Shown: positions 46,201 to 57,100 of the stretch, piece by piece
Position numbering within the stretch: position 1 is the first letter of the stretch
Layout of the letters: each line of letters begins with the position of its first letter
From: Cynocephalus volans
Lineage: Eukaryota > Chordata > Mammalia > Dermoptera > Cynocephalidae
Direction of reading: 5' to 3'
DNA length: 64,000 nucleotides
Assembly: GCF_027409185.1 (NCBI RefSeq)
Contig: NC_084463.1
Coordinates: 155,794,369 to 155,858,368, forward strand
Made by a program: the position numbers and the translations under genes
Notes under the pieces: model-generated
What the model was told of the DNA's origin: nothing
Databases searched by the model: none
The model's input: only the letters and a program-made list of their open reading frames with translations

Positions 46201-48539
46201 TGGTATTAGAGGCTAGGATCATGGAGTTTTAATGCCCATAACAGGATTTGAGTTTCCTCAATCTCATAGGGGCTCACATTGAGGACCCTGCAAAAAATGT
46301 TGGAATCTGAGACAATATTTATCAAATTTGTAAATATAAGACAAGGAAGACTCTGACCAACATCCCAAAAAGTTTTAAGAAAGCCTGCCATCAGCTCACT
46401 AAGCTTTGTTCAGGTATGGTATCCAAATTCATAATTACATATAAAATAGGGGATCCTCAAATAAAGGGATTAACTTAAAAATTGCTCCTGGATCTGTGAA
46501 ACTCCTAAGGTTCTAGCAGAATCAAACCTGAACTGCCATTTAGGAAGATATTCATAAACCCAACTATAGAGTCCTGCATATCAAAGAACCCACTACCACC
46601 ACTACCTATACACTGAAATTATCAAGTAATAAAAATATAATAAGGAATAAAGTTAAAAATGGTATAACAAACATGAAGTTAGTGGCCCAAGAATTGAAGA
46701 TAATAATTTGAACAAGGCTATCATGAAAATATATTTTCAATAATTAAAGATATAAAAAAGTAATTAAAACCAAAATGAAAGAACAGTACAATAAGAAACA
46801 AGAAGTGGATTTGAAAAAGAACTGAATAGCATGATTGGAAGTGAAAATTACAGTCTCTGAAATTAAAAACTGAGCAGAGCAGTTAAACAGTAGATTCAAT
46901 ACATCCAAAGAAACAAACAGTGAAATGAAATTCAGGTCTGATTAAATCACACAGAACACAACACACAAAGATAAAAAATTGGAAAATATAAATGGGAGAT
47001 TAAAAGAAATGGAGGATACAGTGAAGTGAAAAGATTAAACACACATCTAAAATGAGTTCCAGTAGGAGAGTATGGGAAAGACAGAGCATGCCAAAATAAA
47101 ATACCAGAAATTTTCAGAATTTAACTAAAGACATGAGCTTTCAGACTGAAAGAATGCTCTGCAATCACTTCAGGATAAACAAAATCAAATCCACACCTTG
47201 AAATACCATCATGACGATAAAAATCACCAGAGACAAAAAGGAAATAATAAAAGCAACCAGAGATAAATGGCAGATTACTCCTATTTTTCATTACGTCTTG
47301 GGATACCATTATGTCTATGGGATAATGTAATCTATGGGATTACATTATGTCTATGGCTCTGAGATAAAACAGATGCTGCTTATTTCCCTTCTTCTGTTAA
47401 GAAATCTGAAAAAGAAGAAAAGAGGATTAAACAATTTTCTCTGTCCTTTATTCCCTCCACTGCTGGAGCCTTCATCTCCCGGTTTCCTCTCAGGCAGGCA
47501 CAAGGGTTAGCTTGTGTACAGTTACCAACCATTCATACCCTGATTTGCAGGGTGTTCTGGTGGTGATGCTTATCTTCACTGTGCTGGAGCTTTTACTAGC
47601 TGCATACGCTTCTGTCCTGTGGTGGAAACAGGTCTACTCCAGCAACCCTGGGGTGAGTATGCTGATACGTCACATGATACCTGCTGTGTCCCAGGTCTGG
47701 GCTATGATGATCCAGGACCAAAAAGGAGCAGAAAGAGGAGTCGATTGTTGGTCATGAGATGTATGTGGAAGATGACTTTTATAGTGATAAAAGAGTTCCA
47801 TGGCTCCTTTATGAGGATACTCTGGTCATCTGGGATCAGCTGGTTTCTATCAGGCAGCAGACCAATTGGAGAATTGCTTAATATGAAGCTAGTTGGCTTT
47901 AGAAACCACCTAGTCTAATCCCTCATGAAAGATCCAAGGTTTGGATAAAATTACATGTAGAAAGAATCATATGGACTAAAGGGCTAAGAATGAAAACTTG
48001 CATCCTCTCTTATCATGAGCACAGCCACCTGCCTGCCTTGACAGTCTCCATAGCCAAATTTTCTTACTAATGTGATGAGATTTTACCAGGACTTCTCTGT
48101 TCTGTTCATGCTTTCCTGCGCTCTTCCTTACCTTCTCTTCGCCCTTGATGTTACAGTTTTAAAATATTTTTATTTCTTCTAAAAGTTACAGCAAAAAAGG
48201 AAACTTTTATAGGGTCTGGATGAATTATGATTTAACTATGATGCTATTAAAAACAGTATAACAATTAGTAGGCTGGAGAATGTCATTGTTTGAATCAATA
48301 TTGCTGCAATTGTATGCTATGGTAAAGTTGGAAGAGCTACCACTACATAAAATTTGGAACTACTACTGTACAAAATTTGGGAAGTGTTATAAATAAGCAT
48401 TTTTTTTAAAACCCTCCAAAATCAAAGATTAAACAGTACTAATGAATTTTATCTTTTCTAGAGTGCACTTTTCTTACCTCGATCACAAGATCATATCCAA
48501 CATGTCAAAAAGAGTTTTTCAAGGTCTGGATATGAATAA
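35746..48539 (+). CDS. MS4A7: MS4A7-like four-pass membrane protein (six coding exons, 241 aa)
   Basis: Coding exons are 35746-35892, 39938-40072, 42008-42064, 44508-44714, 47551-47652 and 48462-48539. All junctions are phase 0 with GT/AG sites (donors GTAAGT or GTGAGT), and the joined frame is open for 241 codons plus TAA. The protein starts MLLQLKAKG, as MS4A7 starts MLLQ, and shares EKP.H.YQ.ED.LQNGL before the first membrane segment. Membrane segments are about residues 50-70 (IQILCCLLISSLGATLV), 81-108 (LMSGYPFVGALC into FAITGSLSII), 116-138 and 183-209 (GVLVVMLIFTVLELLLAAY). The loop between segments 3 and 4 holds two cysteines (QHC and KDC). MS4A7 is a CD20-family protein known from monocyte/macrophage-lineage cells; its molecular role is little defined. 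Length matches the human protein (about 240). Human identity looks like roughly three quarters from memory, so ortholog in another species or close paralog are both possible. Confidence 0.93.
36350..36800 (+). mobile_element. Probable L2 upstream part (ORF2 side), intron 1
   Basis: Pyrimidine-rich plus-strand sequence runs into CTATTTCAATATTCATGTTG and TCCTCTCAGTTCCTTGACCT, which resemble the endonuclease-coding part of L2 ORF2. The left limit is unclear. Confidence 0.45.
36801..37255 (+). repeat. Left arm of a large inverted repeat (L2-derived), intron 1
   Basis: Matches the reverse complement of 38834-39303 at about 80% by eye. Shared blocks include CTCTCAGTTCCTTGACCT, CAGTAAACCCACCTTTT, TAACCTCACCAAGACTCAT, TCACTTCCTTCCCTACTCAG, CCTCAACAGTCTTGCC and ATACCTGCATCCAGGCAGCT. 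Confidence 0.88.
37243..37300. repeat. CA/CG dinucleotide microsatellite
   Basis: (CA)n with an inner ACGCGCGCGCAC segment, located at the inner edge of the left inverted-repeat arm. Confidence 0.9.
37690..38720 (+). mobile_element. L2 LINE, ORF2 3' part, plus orientation, intron 1
   Basis: The order of blocks follows L2: AACCTGTCCCAGATCAGAAT and CCTGATCTTCCTCCGCAAAC, then ATCCTACTTACTGATCTCCT, then TAGATCATGTCATCTCTTTG, then CCTACGAAGCCCTACATAGC. Strongly diverged, with no usable frame. Confidence 0.75.
38834..39303 (-). repeat. Right arm of the large inverted repeat, intron 1
   Basis: Reverse complement of the left arm at 36801-37255, separated by about 1.58 kb. Blocks here read CTGAGTAGGGAAGGAAGTGA, GAGTCTTGGTGAGGTTA and AAAAGGTGGGTTTACTG on the + strand. 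Confidence 0.88.
39938..40072 (+). CDS. MS4A7: MS4A7-like coding exon 2
   Basis: 45 codons after the acceptor CTCTTGTAG. Encodes membrane segment 1 (IQILCCLLISSLGATLV) and the start of segment 2 with the family signature SGYPF. Donor TGTGTGAGT. Confidence 0.93.
40432..40863 (-). mobile_element. MaLR (MST-type) solo LTR in intron 2, minus orientation
   Basis: Starts TGTATTAGTCTGTTTTCTAT and ends ...AGTACGGCA. A perfect 5-bp target-site duplication, GATTC, flanks it (40427-40431, 40864-40868). It is antisense to the host gene. Confidence 0.87.
41299..41332. repeat. Perfect 17-bp tandem duplication
   Basis: AAGCACAATTTGTCCTT occurs twice, head to tail, in intron 2. Confidence 0.95.
42008..42064 (+). 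CDS. MS4A7: MS4A7-like coding exon 3
   Basis: 57 bp, 19 codons (FAITGSLSIISGKKSTKPF), the standard small MS4A exon that completes membrane segment 2. Acceptor TTTCTGAGCAG, donor GTAAGT. Confidence 0.94.
42340..42500 (-). mobile_element. L1 3' end fragment, minus orientation, intron 3
   Basis: TAATTGACAACATTTGTACA, TATTTATGGGATATACTGTG and CAATGTGTAATGATCAAGG match the antisense 3' end of primate-age L1. Confidence 0.65.
44508..44714 (+). CDS. MS4A7: MS4A7-like coding exon 4
   Basis: 69 codons after the acceptor TTTCTTTCAG. Encodes membrane segment 3 (LTSNAMSSIAAGAGFFLL) and the extracellular loop with cysteines in QHCDS and KDCIL around a tyrosine-rich SEYYNSIYE. Donor ACAGTAAGT. Confidence 0.94.
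45945..47280 (+). mobile_element. Ancient L1/HAL1-type ORF1-region fragment, intron 4
   Basis: A-rich + strand sequence with an opening ACATGGCAGACCAAGTGGAC and later parts typical of old L1M/HAL1 ORF1 (GAAATTAAAAACTGAGCAGA, AAAATCACCAGAGACAAAAA, AAAGCAACCAGAGATAAATG). No usable open frame. Match to HAL1 versus L1M is not resolved. Confidence 0.6.
47322..47348. repeat. Perfect 11-bp inverted repeat with 5-nt loop
   Basis: ATAATGTAATC, loop TATGG, then GATTACATTAT. It lies within two near-copies of CATTATGTCTATGG, about 200 bp upstream of coding exon 5. Confidence 0.9.
47551..47652 (+). CDS. MS4A7: MS4A7-like coding exon 5
   Basis: 34 codons after the acceptor GATTTGCAG. Encodes membrane segment 4 and the cytoplasmic border WWKQVYSSNPG. 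Donor GGGGTGAGT. Confidence 0.94.
48462..48539 (+). CDS. MS4A7: MS4A7-like coding exon 6 with stop
   Basis: 25 codons plus TAA after the acceptor CTTTTCTAG. Cytoplasmic tail with QDHIQHVKKS and SRS near the end, which matches the MS4A7 tail QDHIQQVKKSSSRS. Confidence 0.93.
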   Translation, partial: SALFLPRSQDHIQHVKKSFSRSGYE

Positions 48540-48632
48540 CTCTTGGTCTCAGAGAAAAAAGGAGGATAAACTCAGTGCTCATGACAAAGTAATTAGACTT
48601 TCCTGAAATCTAAGCTATTTTAGAAACTGTGA

Positions 48633-48638
48633 AATAAA
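48633..48638 (+). terminator. Polyadenylation signal AATAAA of the MS4A7-like gene
   Basis: AATAAA lies 94 bp after the stop codon; a genomic run of A follows within a few bases. Position suits a short 3' UTR. Confidence 0.65.
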
Positions 48639-48659
48639 CTTTAAAAAAAAAAAAAGAAA

Positions 48660-49185
48660 AGGAAGTTTCATTATGAGTCTTTTTATTTCTCTTGAAAATA
48701 ATTTCCTGAAAGCCCAGGTCAGTAAAATTTTATTAGCCAGTCTTTCTGATAAACTTTATAAGCTTCTCTGGGTAAACTGAGCAGAAAGTGATTCATCTGT
48801 CTCTACCTACGGAGAGAAAATGTGCCCTCCAGTGCTAGTGAGAACTGGCTAAGTCGTGTGGTTATGCAGCCCCTGTTTCTGTATTATTTCCACGCTCATA
48901 TTGTTTAAATATTAGATATTAGGGATTGTAAGAACATTTTAATTAATTATTTTTAAATATATGGCTCCTTCCTGTGTAATTTAATTACTTTATTCTTAAA
49001 TATCTGGATTAAAAGACTATAATTAATCACTGTGCTTTCCCCCATGTAAGTTCTAGACCAAATAAGAAATTAGACATATAAAAATAATATCAACTTTATT
49101 ACTGTATTAGAGAAAACAACATGACCAATCCAGTAAATGAATTCCTAATATTGCCCCCTGGGTCTAGGCCTTGGGTCTCATGCAG
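48660..49185. other. Intergenic DNA downstream of the MS4A7-like gene
   Basis: AT-rich, no gene or repeat family recognised. Confidence 0.4.
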
Positions 49186-49680
49186 GAGGGAAATGTGCAA
49201 CAGAAATACATATATATGTTTTCCAATCGTACAAAAGTGGTCACTGCAGTAATACAACTAATAGTCCCCAAATGAAAACTACCCAGGTGCCTACAGACAG
49301 CTGAATAGGCAAATAAACATTGTGCTGCAAGTATATTCAGACAGTAAAGTACTGCACAGTAATACAAATGAACAAGCTACAATTACATGCAGCCATATAC
49401 ATAAATTTCACAAATATAATGTTGAGGGGGGAAAAAGCCATATAAAAGAGAGTACGTACTGCATGATTCCATGACCATAAAGTTTAAATGCAGGCAAAAC
49501 CAATATATGCTATTAGAACCAGGATAGTAGTTAAACTTTGGGGTAGTAATTAGAAAGGGTCCTGGGGGCCTTTGGGTTCCCAGCAATGTTCTTTTTCTTG
49601 ATCTGGATGCTGGTGCTATACAGTTATGATTTGTGGCCTCTTATTTCTACTTATAAGTGAATAAAAACATTTTTTAAAAA
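49186..49680 (+). mobile_element. Old L1 3' part, plus orientation
   Basis: Carries GTACTGCATGATTCCATGAC and the end CTTATAAGTGAATAAAAAC, plus sequences on changing plants of the L1 ORF2 tail (TACATGCAGCCATATACATA). Diverged. Confidence 0.6.
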
Positions 49681-49749
49681 CAGTTGCCTTTGACCTCTTG
49701 TTCCTGTCTCTCTGTTCCTGTCTACTTGTTGAACACATCTGTCACTCCT

Positions 49750-50460
49750 ACATTGTCAAATTTCTTTTAAAAAAAAGTCATCTCCCCAAAACCTTGGAGT
49801 CATTCTGACTCTTCGACTTCTTTTACACACCCTATCTAACCTCTCATGCAAACCTTCTAGGTCTCACTTCAAAATCAATCCAGAGGCTGATTGCTTCTCA
49901 CCACTTCTCGAGTACTCTGGTCCATCTTTCCACACTGTCATTATTGAACTGATCAACCAGCAGGGCACCCACACCACTCAGTATATTCTCTGTATGGAAG
50001 ACAGCAGAATCTTTTTAAATCTAAAATCAGATCATGTCTCTCGAACCCATTCCATTTCATTCCAAATAAAAGCCAGCGTCCTTAAATGTCTCTATAGGAT
50101 CTCATCCCTCATTTCCTCTCTGACCTTCTGACTATTCTCTGTTTCTTCTGCTCTAGTCACACTCATCTTTTTGCTACCAATTGACATGTTATTTCTTCAG
50201 GAATTTTACACTTGCAGGTTCCTCTATGTGGAATGCTTTTCTTGCAAATATTTCCACTGCTTGCTTCTTACTTTTTTCAGGTCTTTCTTCCCCCACTAAC
50301 CTACACAAAATAGCGGTCTTCCTTCCCATCGCTTGCTTATTTTTCTTCATAGTACTTACCACCATCTGACACACCATATATTTTCTTTGCTTATTTATTG
50401 TATGTCTACCTCCACTAGTCCTTAAGCTACATTAGGGCACACACTGATGACTCCCTGATG
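49750..50460 (+). mobile_element. L2 LINE 3' part, plus orientation
   Basis: Contains CTTGGAGTCATTCTGACTCT, GGTTCCTCTATGTGGAATGC and CACCATCTGACACACCATAT, followed by ATTGTATGTCTACCTCCACT. This is the order of the L2 3' region. Confidence 0.8.
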
Positions 50461-51104
50461 AGGATTTCAGTTCCTATTTGTCTGTTTGCAAATATGTGAG
50501 AATGTGCATGTATTTTAAATGGGGGTGGAGGACCTTGGAGATTTCCCTCCTTCCCATCAGCCAAGCAATTCAATAAATTTATATTTTTTCCAGGATCTAT
50601 TTCTTTTTTGTTTTCTGCTGTTAATAGAAAGGTTCTTCATATATCTGGTCTACCGAACTGATGAAAGATGCAAAAAGAATACTGCATCCTTTATTTGCCA
50701 TCATTCCCTGATCCTCCCCAGCCAGGCCAGGTTGTCTTTCACAAATGGCATGACTATTCACTCAGTTTTTAATGTCTGAAATTTGGGAGTCATCTTTATT
50801 CCTTACTTTGCCACACTACCACATTTAGTTTGGGCAACCAATTAGGCAAGAACCATTAAAAGGAAGGTCTAATAAACTCATGGCAAGAAAAGGGACTGAT
50901 GGTTTGAACCAAGTCCAAGAAGATATTTCAGATATTTAACATACATACTAGAACTTCAAGTTCTGCCTTGTGGTTTAAAAAAAAAATGTAACCCAAAAGG
51001 TAACCCAATAGCAGTGGCTGAGCCACACATGCTCAGATCATTATCACAATTTCTCTCCAATCTTCTCTCCCAACTCAAGTAAGAGATTCTCCTTACTGAC
51101 CTGA
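50461..51104. other. Intergenic DNA, no gene recognised
   Basis: No exon or repeat family recognised with confidence. Confidence 0.35.
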
Positions 51105-51470
51105 TGAAACAAGCAAGCCATGCTGAGGAAGCAAGAAACTGAGGGCGTCCTCTAGGATCTGATGACAGCCTCTTATCTCCAGCCTGCAAAACCCAGGGCC
51201 CTTAGTCATACAACCACAAGGAAATAGATTTTGCAAACAACCTAAATGTGCTTGGAACTAGGTTTGCCCCAAGTGAGCCTCCAGATGAAAATACAGCCTG
51301 GCCGATACCTTGACTGTAGTCATATAAGACTCCGAGCAGAGGGTACCAGCTATGTCATGCCTTAATTGCTGACCCACAAAAACTGTAAGATAGTAAATAT
51401 ATTGTTTTCAGCCACTGAATTTGTGGTAATTAGTTACATAGCAGCAGAAAACAAATACACACTGGATTAT
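51105..51470 (+). mobile_element. MLT1-type MaLR LTR, plus orientation
   Basis: 3' part: AAAACTGTAAGATAGTAAAT, TTTTCAGCCACTGAATTTGT, GGTAATTAGTTACATAGCAG and CAGAAAACAAATACA. This order is diagnostic of MLT1 LTR 3' ends. The 5' boundary is uncertain. Confidence 0.75.
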
Positions 51471-52603
51471 TGCATGAAATCTAAAACAAGACAAGTTCAA
51501 CTTTTAACCAAGGTCAAATTTCAGCTCTACCACTTACCAGCGGTATTGGTGGTCCTCAGCTTCCTTGTCTTTAAAATGCTTATGATAATAGAACCCATTT
51601 CCCAAGTTTATTGGGAAGGTGTCATAGTAACACACGAAGAAGAATGAATTTAATGAGGAAGTAAATTTCTCATTTTATTTAGAACCATGTTGGCACAAAC
51701 TAAGTGCTGAATATAACTTATCAACCTTAAGGAAGAGTGGTCTGCTGAAGGCTGAAAGCAAAATAAAATACCCTTTCCACTCAGAGAATATCACTTACAG
51801 CTGCCCCATGAAGAGTCTGCCATTTCACCTATCTATGGAATAGTCTAGTTCTTGCCTTCTGGCCTGATTTTATAGATTAAAATATTAGGAGGTCTATCTT
51901 TGAGGAGCTTAAAAGTCAAAAGCAGAAAGAAAAGACAAAGGCTGACAACTAAAACCTGGTTGAAAAGATAAAATGAGGTCCATTTTGAAATATCCAAGAT
52001 AGATAGAATTATGAGCTTCTTCTGCTTAATATCAGCAATTCAATCCTAAAAAATCAGGTATTCTTCATGAAGACAGCTCTTTTCCATCATTTTAAAGAAA
52101 AAAAAATACATATATGTGCTATTAGTGAACCTAAACTCCCATCCCATTTCCTAAAATGTAAACAAAAGGCAATAAAGCATCTATATATGAGTAATAAATT
52201 AATATGTTAGGTTGGAAAATGGTTAAAATGTTGTAATTCCTTCATCACTAAATAATCACAATGGTTGGTAACAAGCAGGTGGTTTGTTTGCAGCATGTGG
52301 CTGCAGCACCATCATGGTTATGCTTTCCTTTTATTGTCACAGCCTAATTTATAAAACTTCACATAATTCTGATGGTCTTTCAATTCTGCTTAGAATTTAA
52401 ATATAAACTTGCCCCACACTTCGTTTTGTGTAAAATGTTGCATTGCACCTTAGAGACATAAATTAAAATTTACCTGAATAAACATTGGCAGGAACTGTTG
52501 TCTTGAGAAATACCTACCTTCTCTGAAGTTTGGGTGTGAAAAAAGAAAGAGGCATTCCACCAGGAAAAAATTAATGGAGTAGACAGTCTATATTTCTATA
52601 CAT
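51471..52603. other. Intergenic DNA, no gene recognised
   Basis: AT-rich, possibly with MIR or L1 debris. No exon recognised. Confidence 0.35.
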
Positions 52604-52812
52604 CAGTGGTTCTCAACCTGAAGTAATTTTTTCCCTGGTGAACTTTTGACAATGTCTGGAGACAATTTTTGGTTTTGACAACTAGAGATGTGCTACTAGT
52701 ATCTAATGAGCTAGAGATGCTGCTAAATGTCTTAGAATACATAGAACTCCTCCTAAAAAAGAACTATTGGGCCCAAATGTCAGCAGTGCCAAGGTTAAGA
52801 AACTCTGCTATC
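52604..52812 (+). mobile_element. Short hAT-Charlie-type DNA transposon (MER5/MER58-like), copy 1
   Basis: Begins CAGTGGTTCTCAACCTG and ends near AGGTTAAGAAACTCTG, giving short terminal inverted repeats. The interior has GACAATGTCTGGAGACAATT and CTACTAGTATCTAATGAG. A sister copy lies at 57965-58190. Confidence 0.65.
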
Positions 52813-53264
52813 CATGGTCACCACACACTAGAAAATACTCAACATACTGTTTGTATATGGTTTTTGATTTTGTGAAATGATTTACCTTTATAATTTAATA
52901 GTTAAAATAACAAATATAGGAACATAAAGGACTAAAGTGGAAACAAATTCCAAAAGGCATTTTTTTTTGTTATTTTAATTAGTACTTGTATAGTTTAAAC
53001 CAGGAAGGACTTGAATAGAATTAGTTTTACTTGTCTTCCTGAAAACTAAAATATCCTCTATTAAAGTGGCAACTACATCTAGTCCTATATTTTCTTTACT
53101 ACTGATTTTTTTAACTTGAAAATATGAAGAAAGTAGATTTTAAATGTTCTCATCACAAGAAAAGAAATGGCTATGTGAGGTGATGGATATGTTAATTAGC
53201 TTCATTGTGGTAATCATTTAACAATGTGTAGTATGTCAAGACATCCCATTGCATACCTTAAATT

Positions 53265-53318
53265 GATATATATATATATAATATATATTATATATATATA
53301 TATACATATATATAATTT
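53265..53318. repeat. TA-rich dinucleotide microsatellite
   Basis: Alternating (TA)n with a few interruptions. Confidence 0.9.
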
Positions 53319-53489
53319 TATCATCAAAGCTGTTTTACTTTAATGACCAAAATAGATGCTTTGGTTTATAAAGATGGAAAAATTAAGAGATTCACAGTTA
53401 ACTACTGATTTTTATACTACAGAGGAATATGGTTAAACAATAAGTTAGAAAACTCATCAATGAAAAGCAGGAATTTCCTATTGAAGGAG

Positions 53490-53715
53490 GATGAAAGCAT
53501 GCTGAAAAAAAGCACAGATATTGGAGACTGACAAGAGGTGTGTGCCTCCTTCCCCTGTCCCCTTAGTTTGTGACACTGGGCAACTTAATCTTTCTGTTGC
53601 TTAGTTTCAGTGCTGTAGAATTATTAAAAAAGTAAATGTCAATGCATGTTAAAACAAACAGAATACCTTCTACAGTGCCTGACACAGTGGATATTCCCTA
53701 AATTTCAGTTCCTTT
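53490..53715 (+). mobile_element. MIR SINE fragment
   Basis: Has GTGACACTGGGCAACTTAAT, TTGCTTAGTTTCAGTGCTG and GTGCCTGACACAGTGGATAT, the central and 3' parts of MIR. Confidence 0.65.
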
Positions 53716-54039
53716 ATATATCACGAACATAGGTATGGGGACTTGTTTTTGTATATACCATGTATTTATCTTGTGCTTACCATATGTTTATAAACAAACT
53801 AATAAGAGAGTAAGACCTCTGAATAACTGTATCTTTCCCCAGGAGGGAGGGAGCTGGGTGTGCTCTAGAATTCTAAGACTCTATGACTCAATGACTGTGA
53901 TTCTGTGGTTCTAGGACTGAGTTGAGGAGCCAGGGGCTCATTGCCAAGGACTCCATGTGGCACTGGTGGAGAAGTTGACCATGATTTTGGCTAAAATGTT
54001 TACTCACTCATTATCTTAATAAAGTTCTGCCATCGAATC

Positions 54040-54177
54040 ATGGAGTCATCATCCCAGGACCAAAGAGCAACTCACGTCATCACTGTACAACCAAAGGAAA
54101 CTGTATTGACTGCATTTCCCTACAGACCTCATAGTTCTCTGCTGGATTTCCTGAAGGGAGAGCCAAAACTCTTGGGG
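54040..54177 (+). CDS. MS4A14: MS4A14-like coding exon 1
   Basis: 46 codons from ATG 54040 to ...GEPKLLG, then donor GTAAGT at 54178. Start chosen by match to the MS4A14 N-terminus, MESxSQD. Confidence 0.92.
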
Positions 54178-57100
54178 GTAAGTCCCCTCCAATCAATGGG
54201 TCTTCCTGGAGGAGAGAAAAGAAGTTATTTCTCTGTGTTTGTCTGCAGAGATACCACTGTGCAATGATTTTCAGAGAATTGATTCCACTTTTTCCCCCTT
54301 ACCTTTCATCTGCAATGTACTTGATTAATCATAAGCAGTACTAAGTCATTTGCTTATACAAAGAATTGGATTATCAGTACAAGGGCCAGTCAGTAATACC
54401 ACTTCTCTATATTTTGATAAGCAAGAGAAATGAAAGTTCTGTTTAGAAACATGAGTTTCCCTCATGTCTGAGGTAAAATGCTTCTGAGGGTTTATTTAAC
54501 TATGAGAAATAGGATATTTAATTCTAATTAATGACTTCCCTAACCCTGGGGAAATCCTAGGCCTACCTCATGAGGAGTTAACACTGGTCTTTGAATCCTA
54601 GCAGAGGGGAAACAGGAAACTGGTGTAACTTTTTCTAATATTGAGGAAATGACCTCGAGGTATGGTGACACCTCACCAAAACTGAGAAGCCATCAGAGGA
54701 GAAGTTAAACATCCTCTTTGTGCTATGACAGACATCAGGAGTTCTTTGAAAACCATATTCAAAGCTTCCTAGTGAACCACAAGATAGACACACACAAAAA
54801 ATTTTCCCATTGTAAACATACCTAGGAGAGAGCTGTAAACACAGCCTCCATTTTTTAGTACAATAAAATGACTGCTTGCGGTGTGGTGCCACAGAGGTGT
54901 GGCTTTGGAACAACCTAGAATGCTAGAGAAGAAGTTTTGCCCTAAGAACTCCGTCTTGCAGACCACTGTGTTATTTATCTCTCTGAAGACTCCTAACAAG
55001 CTGATATGCCCACTGGGTACCTCTCATCTCTAGTCAGGCCCTTGGATGAAGGGAATTGAGACACCCCCCTCCACACCCAGCTTCTCAGCTCTATGTCTGC
55101 AAACTTGATAAGCTTTCAGAGAACTGGGATGACCCCCATCCCCAAAGCATATATATGGAATGTGTAAAATATGTGTGCGTGTTGGGGGAGTGGGGGTTGA
55201 GGATAATGCAATAATAGGATAATAGGATGCTGGTGCTACAGAACGGAAAAAATGTAATAGTGGATAGTTTGTAGTCCTGTCCTCAAGAAGCTTACAATCT
55301 AGAGCTGGTCAGATATGTACTCCAAGCTGTCTGATGCAAGAGAAATTGGTAACACCAGGAAACATAGAAAGCAATGAAGGACAAGAGTGAAGGATTCAAA
55401 GCCAAAGGACGCAGGCAAGCACGATGGGGAAAAAGACACTTGAACTGAGCCTCCTAACAATCTGAGAGGGGTTGGCCAATGGGAGAGGAAGGCATTCAGA
55501 TGGCAGGAAACATGTGTCACGGCAGAGACCAGGGGCTGGGGCACTTATAATCTCATGTACCCATTTCTCTCCTCACAGGCTGTTCAGATCCTGCTTGCTC
55601 TAATCATTGTGGGCCTCGGAGCCATATTTGCCTTTAATTACATCAATTTCTCCCACAAATTTCCCCTCGTTTTCCTCTCAGGATATCCATTCTGGGGAGC
55701 ATTTATTGTAAGTACTGTCTATTTGGAGCTTTTGAGTAATTGCTATAAAGACTGATTTTAAATGTTTCAAGTTCTATGATTATGAATTCCATAAATACGG
55801 CCATATTTATGGGTAGACTCGTTAGTACCTCCTCCACTAGGACATACACTCCAAAGAGGACAAGAATATTGTCTGTTTAAGTTGTAATTATATTCTCAGA
55901 ACCTAGAATCATGCTTGAGGCATAGTATGCATGAATGAATGAATAATTGAATCAATCAATCAATGAACATATACATGAAATAATGAATAAATGAGACCAT
56001 TGTCCCTGACTATTAAAAACACACATGCTCTTTCTATAAACATAAATATTCCATGCCTTTCCTATAATTTACATTTCAAAAGCAACTAATAAGTGTTTTT
56101 GCTTTCCCAATACAAATAGCATAATATTGAATATGATTTTCAAACTACACATGCTACATGGTAGAAAATCAAACAGCCCAACTCCTCACTTCCCCATTTC
56201 ACAACAGAATTTTCCCAGTGTGACTCTGTGTAATCTGCATGTATGAATCATAATGAGGCTCTGGCCTGCTTCTTTTTTTAACTCTACTCTTCATTGAAAA
56301 GATCATTACTCAGCACATATCATGTCTTCTTTGACACTGTCATAGGTGCTGAGAGTACAGGTAAGCAAGGCCCTCTCTGAGAATTAGATGAAATTTGTCA
56401 TCTAATAGAGTGGCTTGAAATTTTTTTAAAGTTAAAACGTGACTCCACAGATATGTTATTACACTCTCTCTAAGTGCACTAAGAGGGGAGTTCAGGTCCC
56501 CTGTGAGGGTTTAATGGAGGACTCACCTGGAAGGTCAGGGAAGCACTTTACACACAGGTGCTCGCCGGGTGAAGTGGAAGGAAAGCATCCCCCGGCAAAG
56601 ACAAAACATGAGGAAGGGCTTGATGTGAGAAAGAGCAACCAAAGGAAGACCAATGAGTCAATGATCATGGCATAAAATGAGGGCCATAAATGCAGGTTGA
56701 AAGCAGTTCATGCAAGCTCCATCAGTCATGTTAAAGAAGATGGGACTTCAATAGGAGAGCAAGGGTAATTCTCTGACACTTTTAAAGAGGGTAGTGACAT
56801 TTGAAGACTTGTTATATTGAAATATCATTGTGTTTTTTGAGTGGGAAATGAATTCAGGGATGATAACAGCAAACCTGGGAGAATCAATTGGGAGGAGGCT
56901 GCAGTAATCCAGGGGAGAGATGCTGGTGCTCTGAACTAGCTGCACAGCAGTGGAGATAAAGAGAGATGGACAGCTTTGAGACGATGCGGAGGTAGAACGG
57001 ATAAGACCTGGCCATCCAGTGTGGGCAGTGAACTAGAGAGGGGTATTGAAGGTAACTTTCTGATCTCTGCACATCAACTTGAGGTCCTCAAATTCCGATA

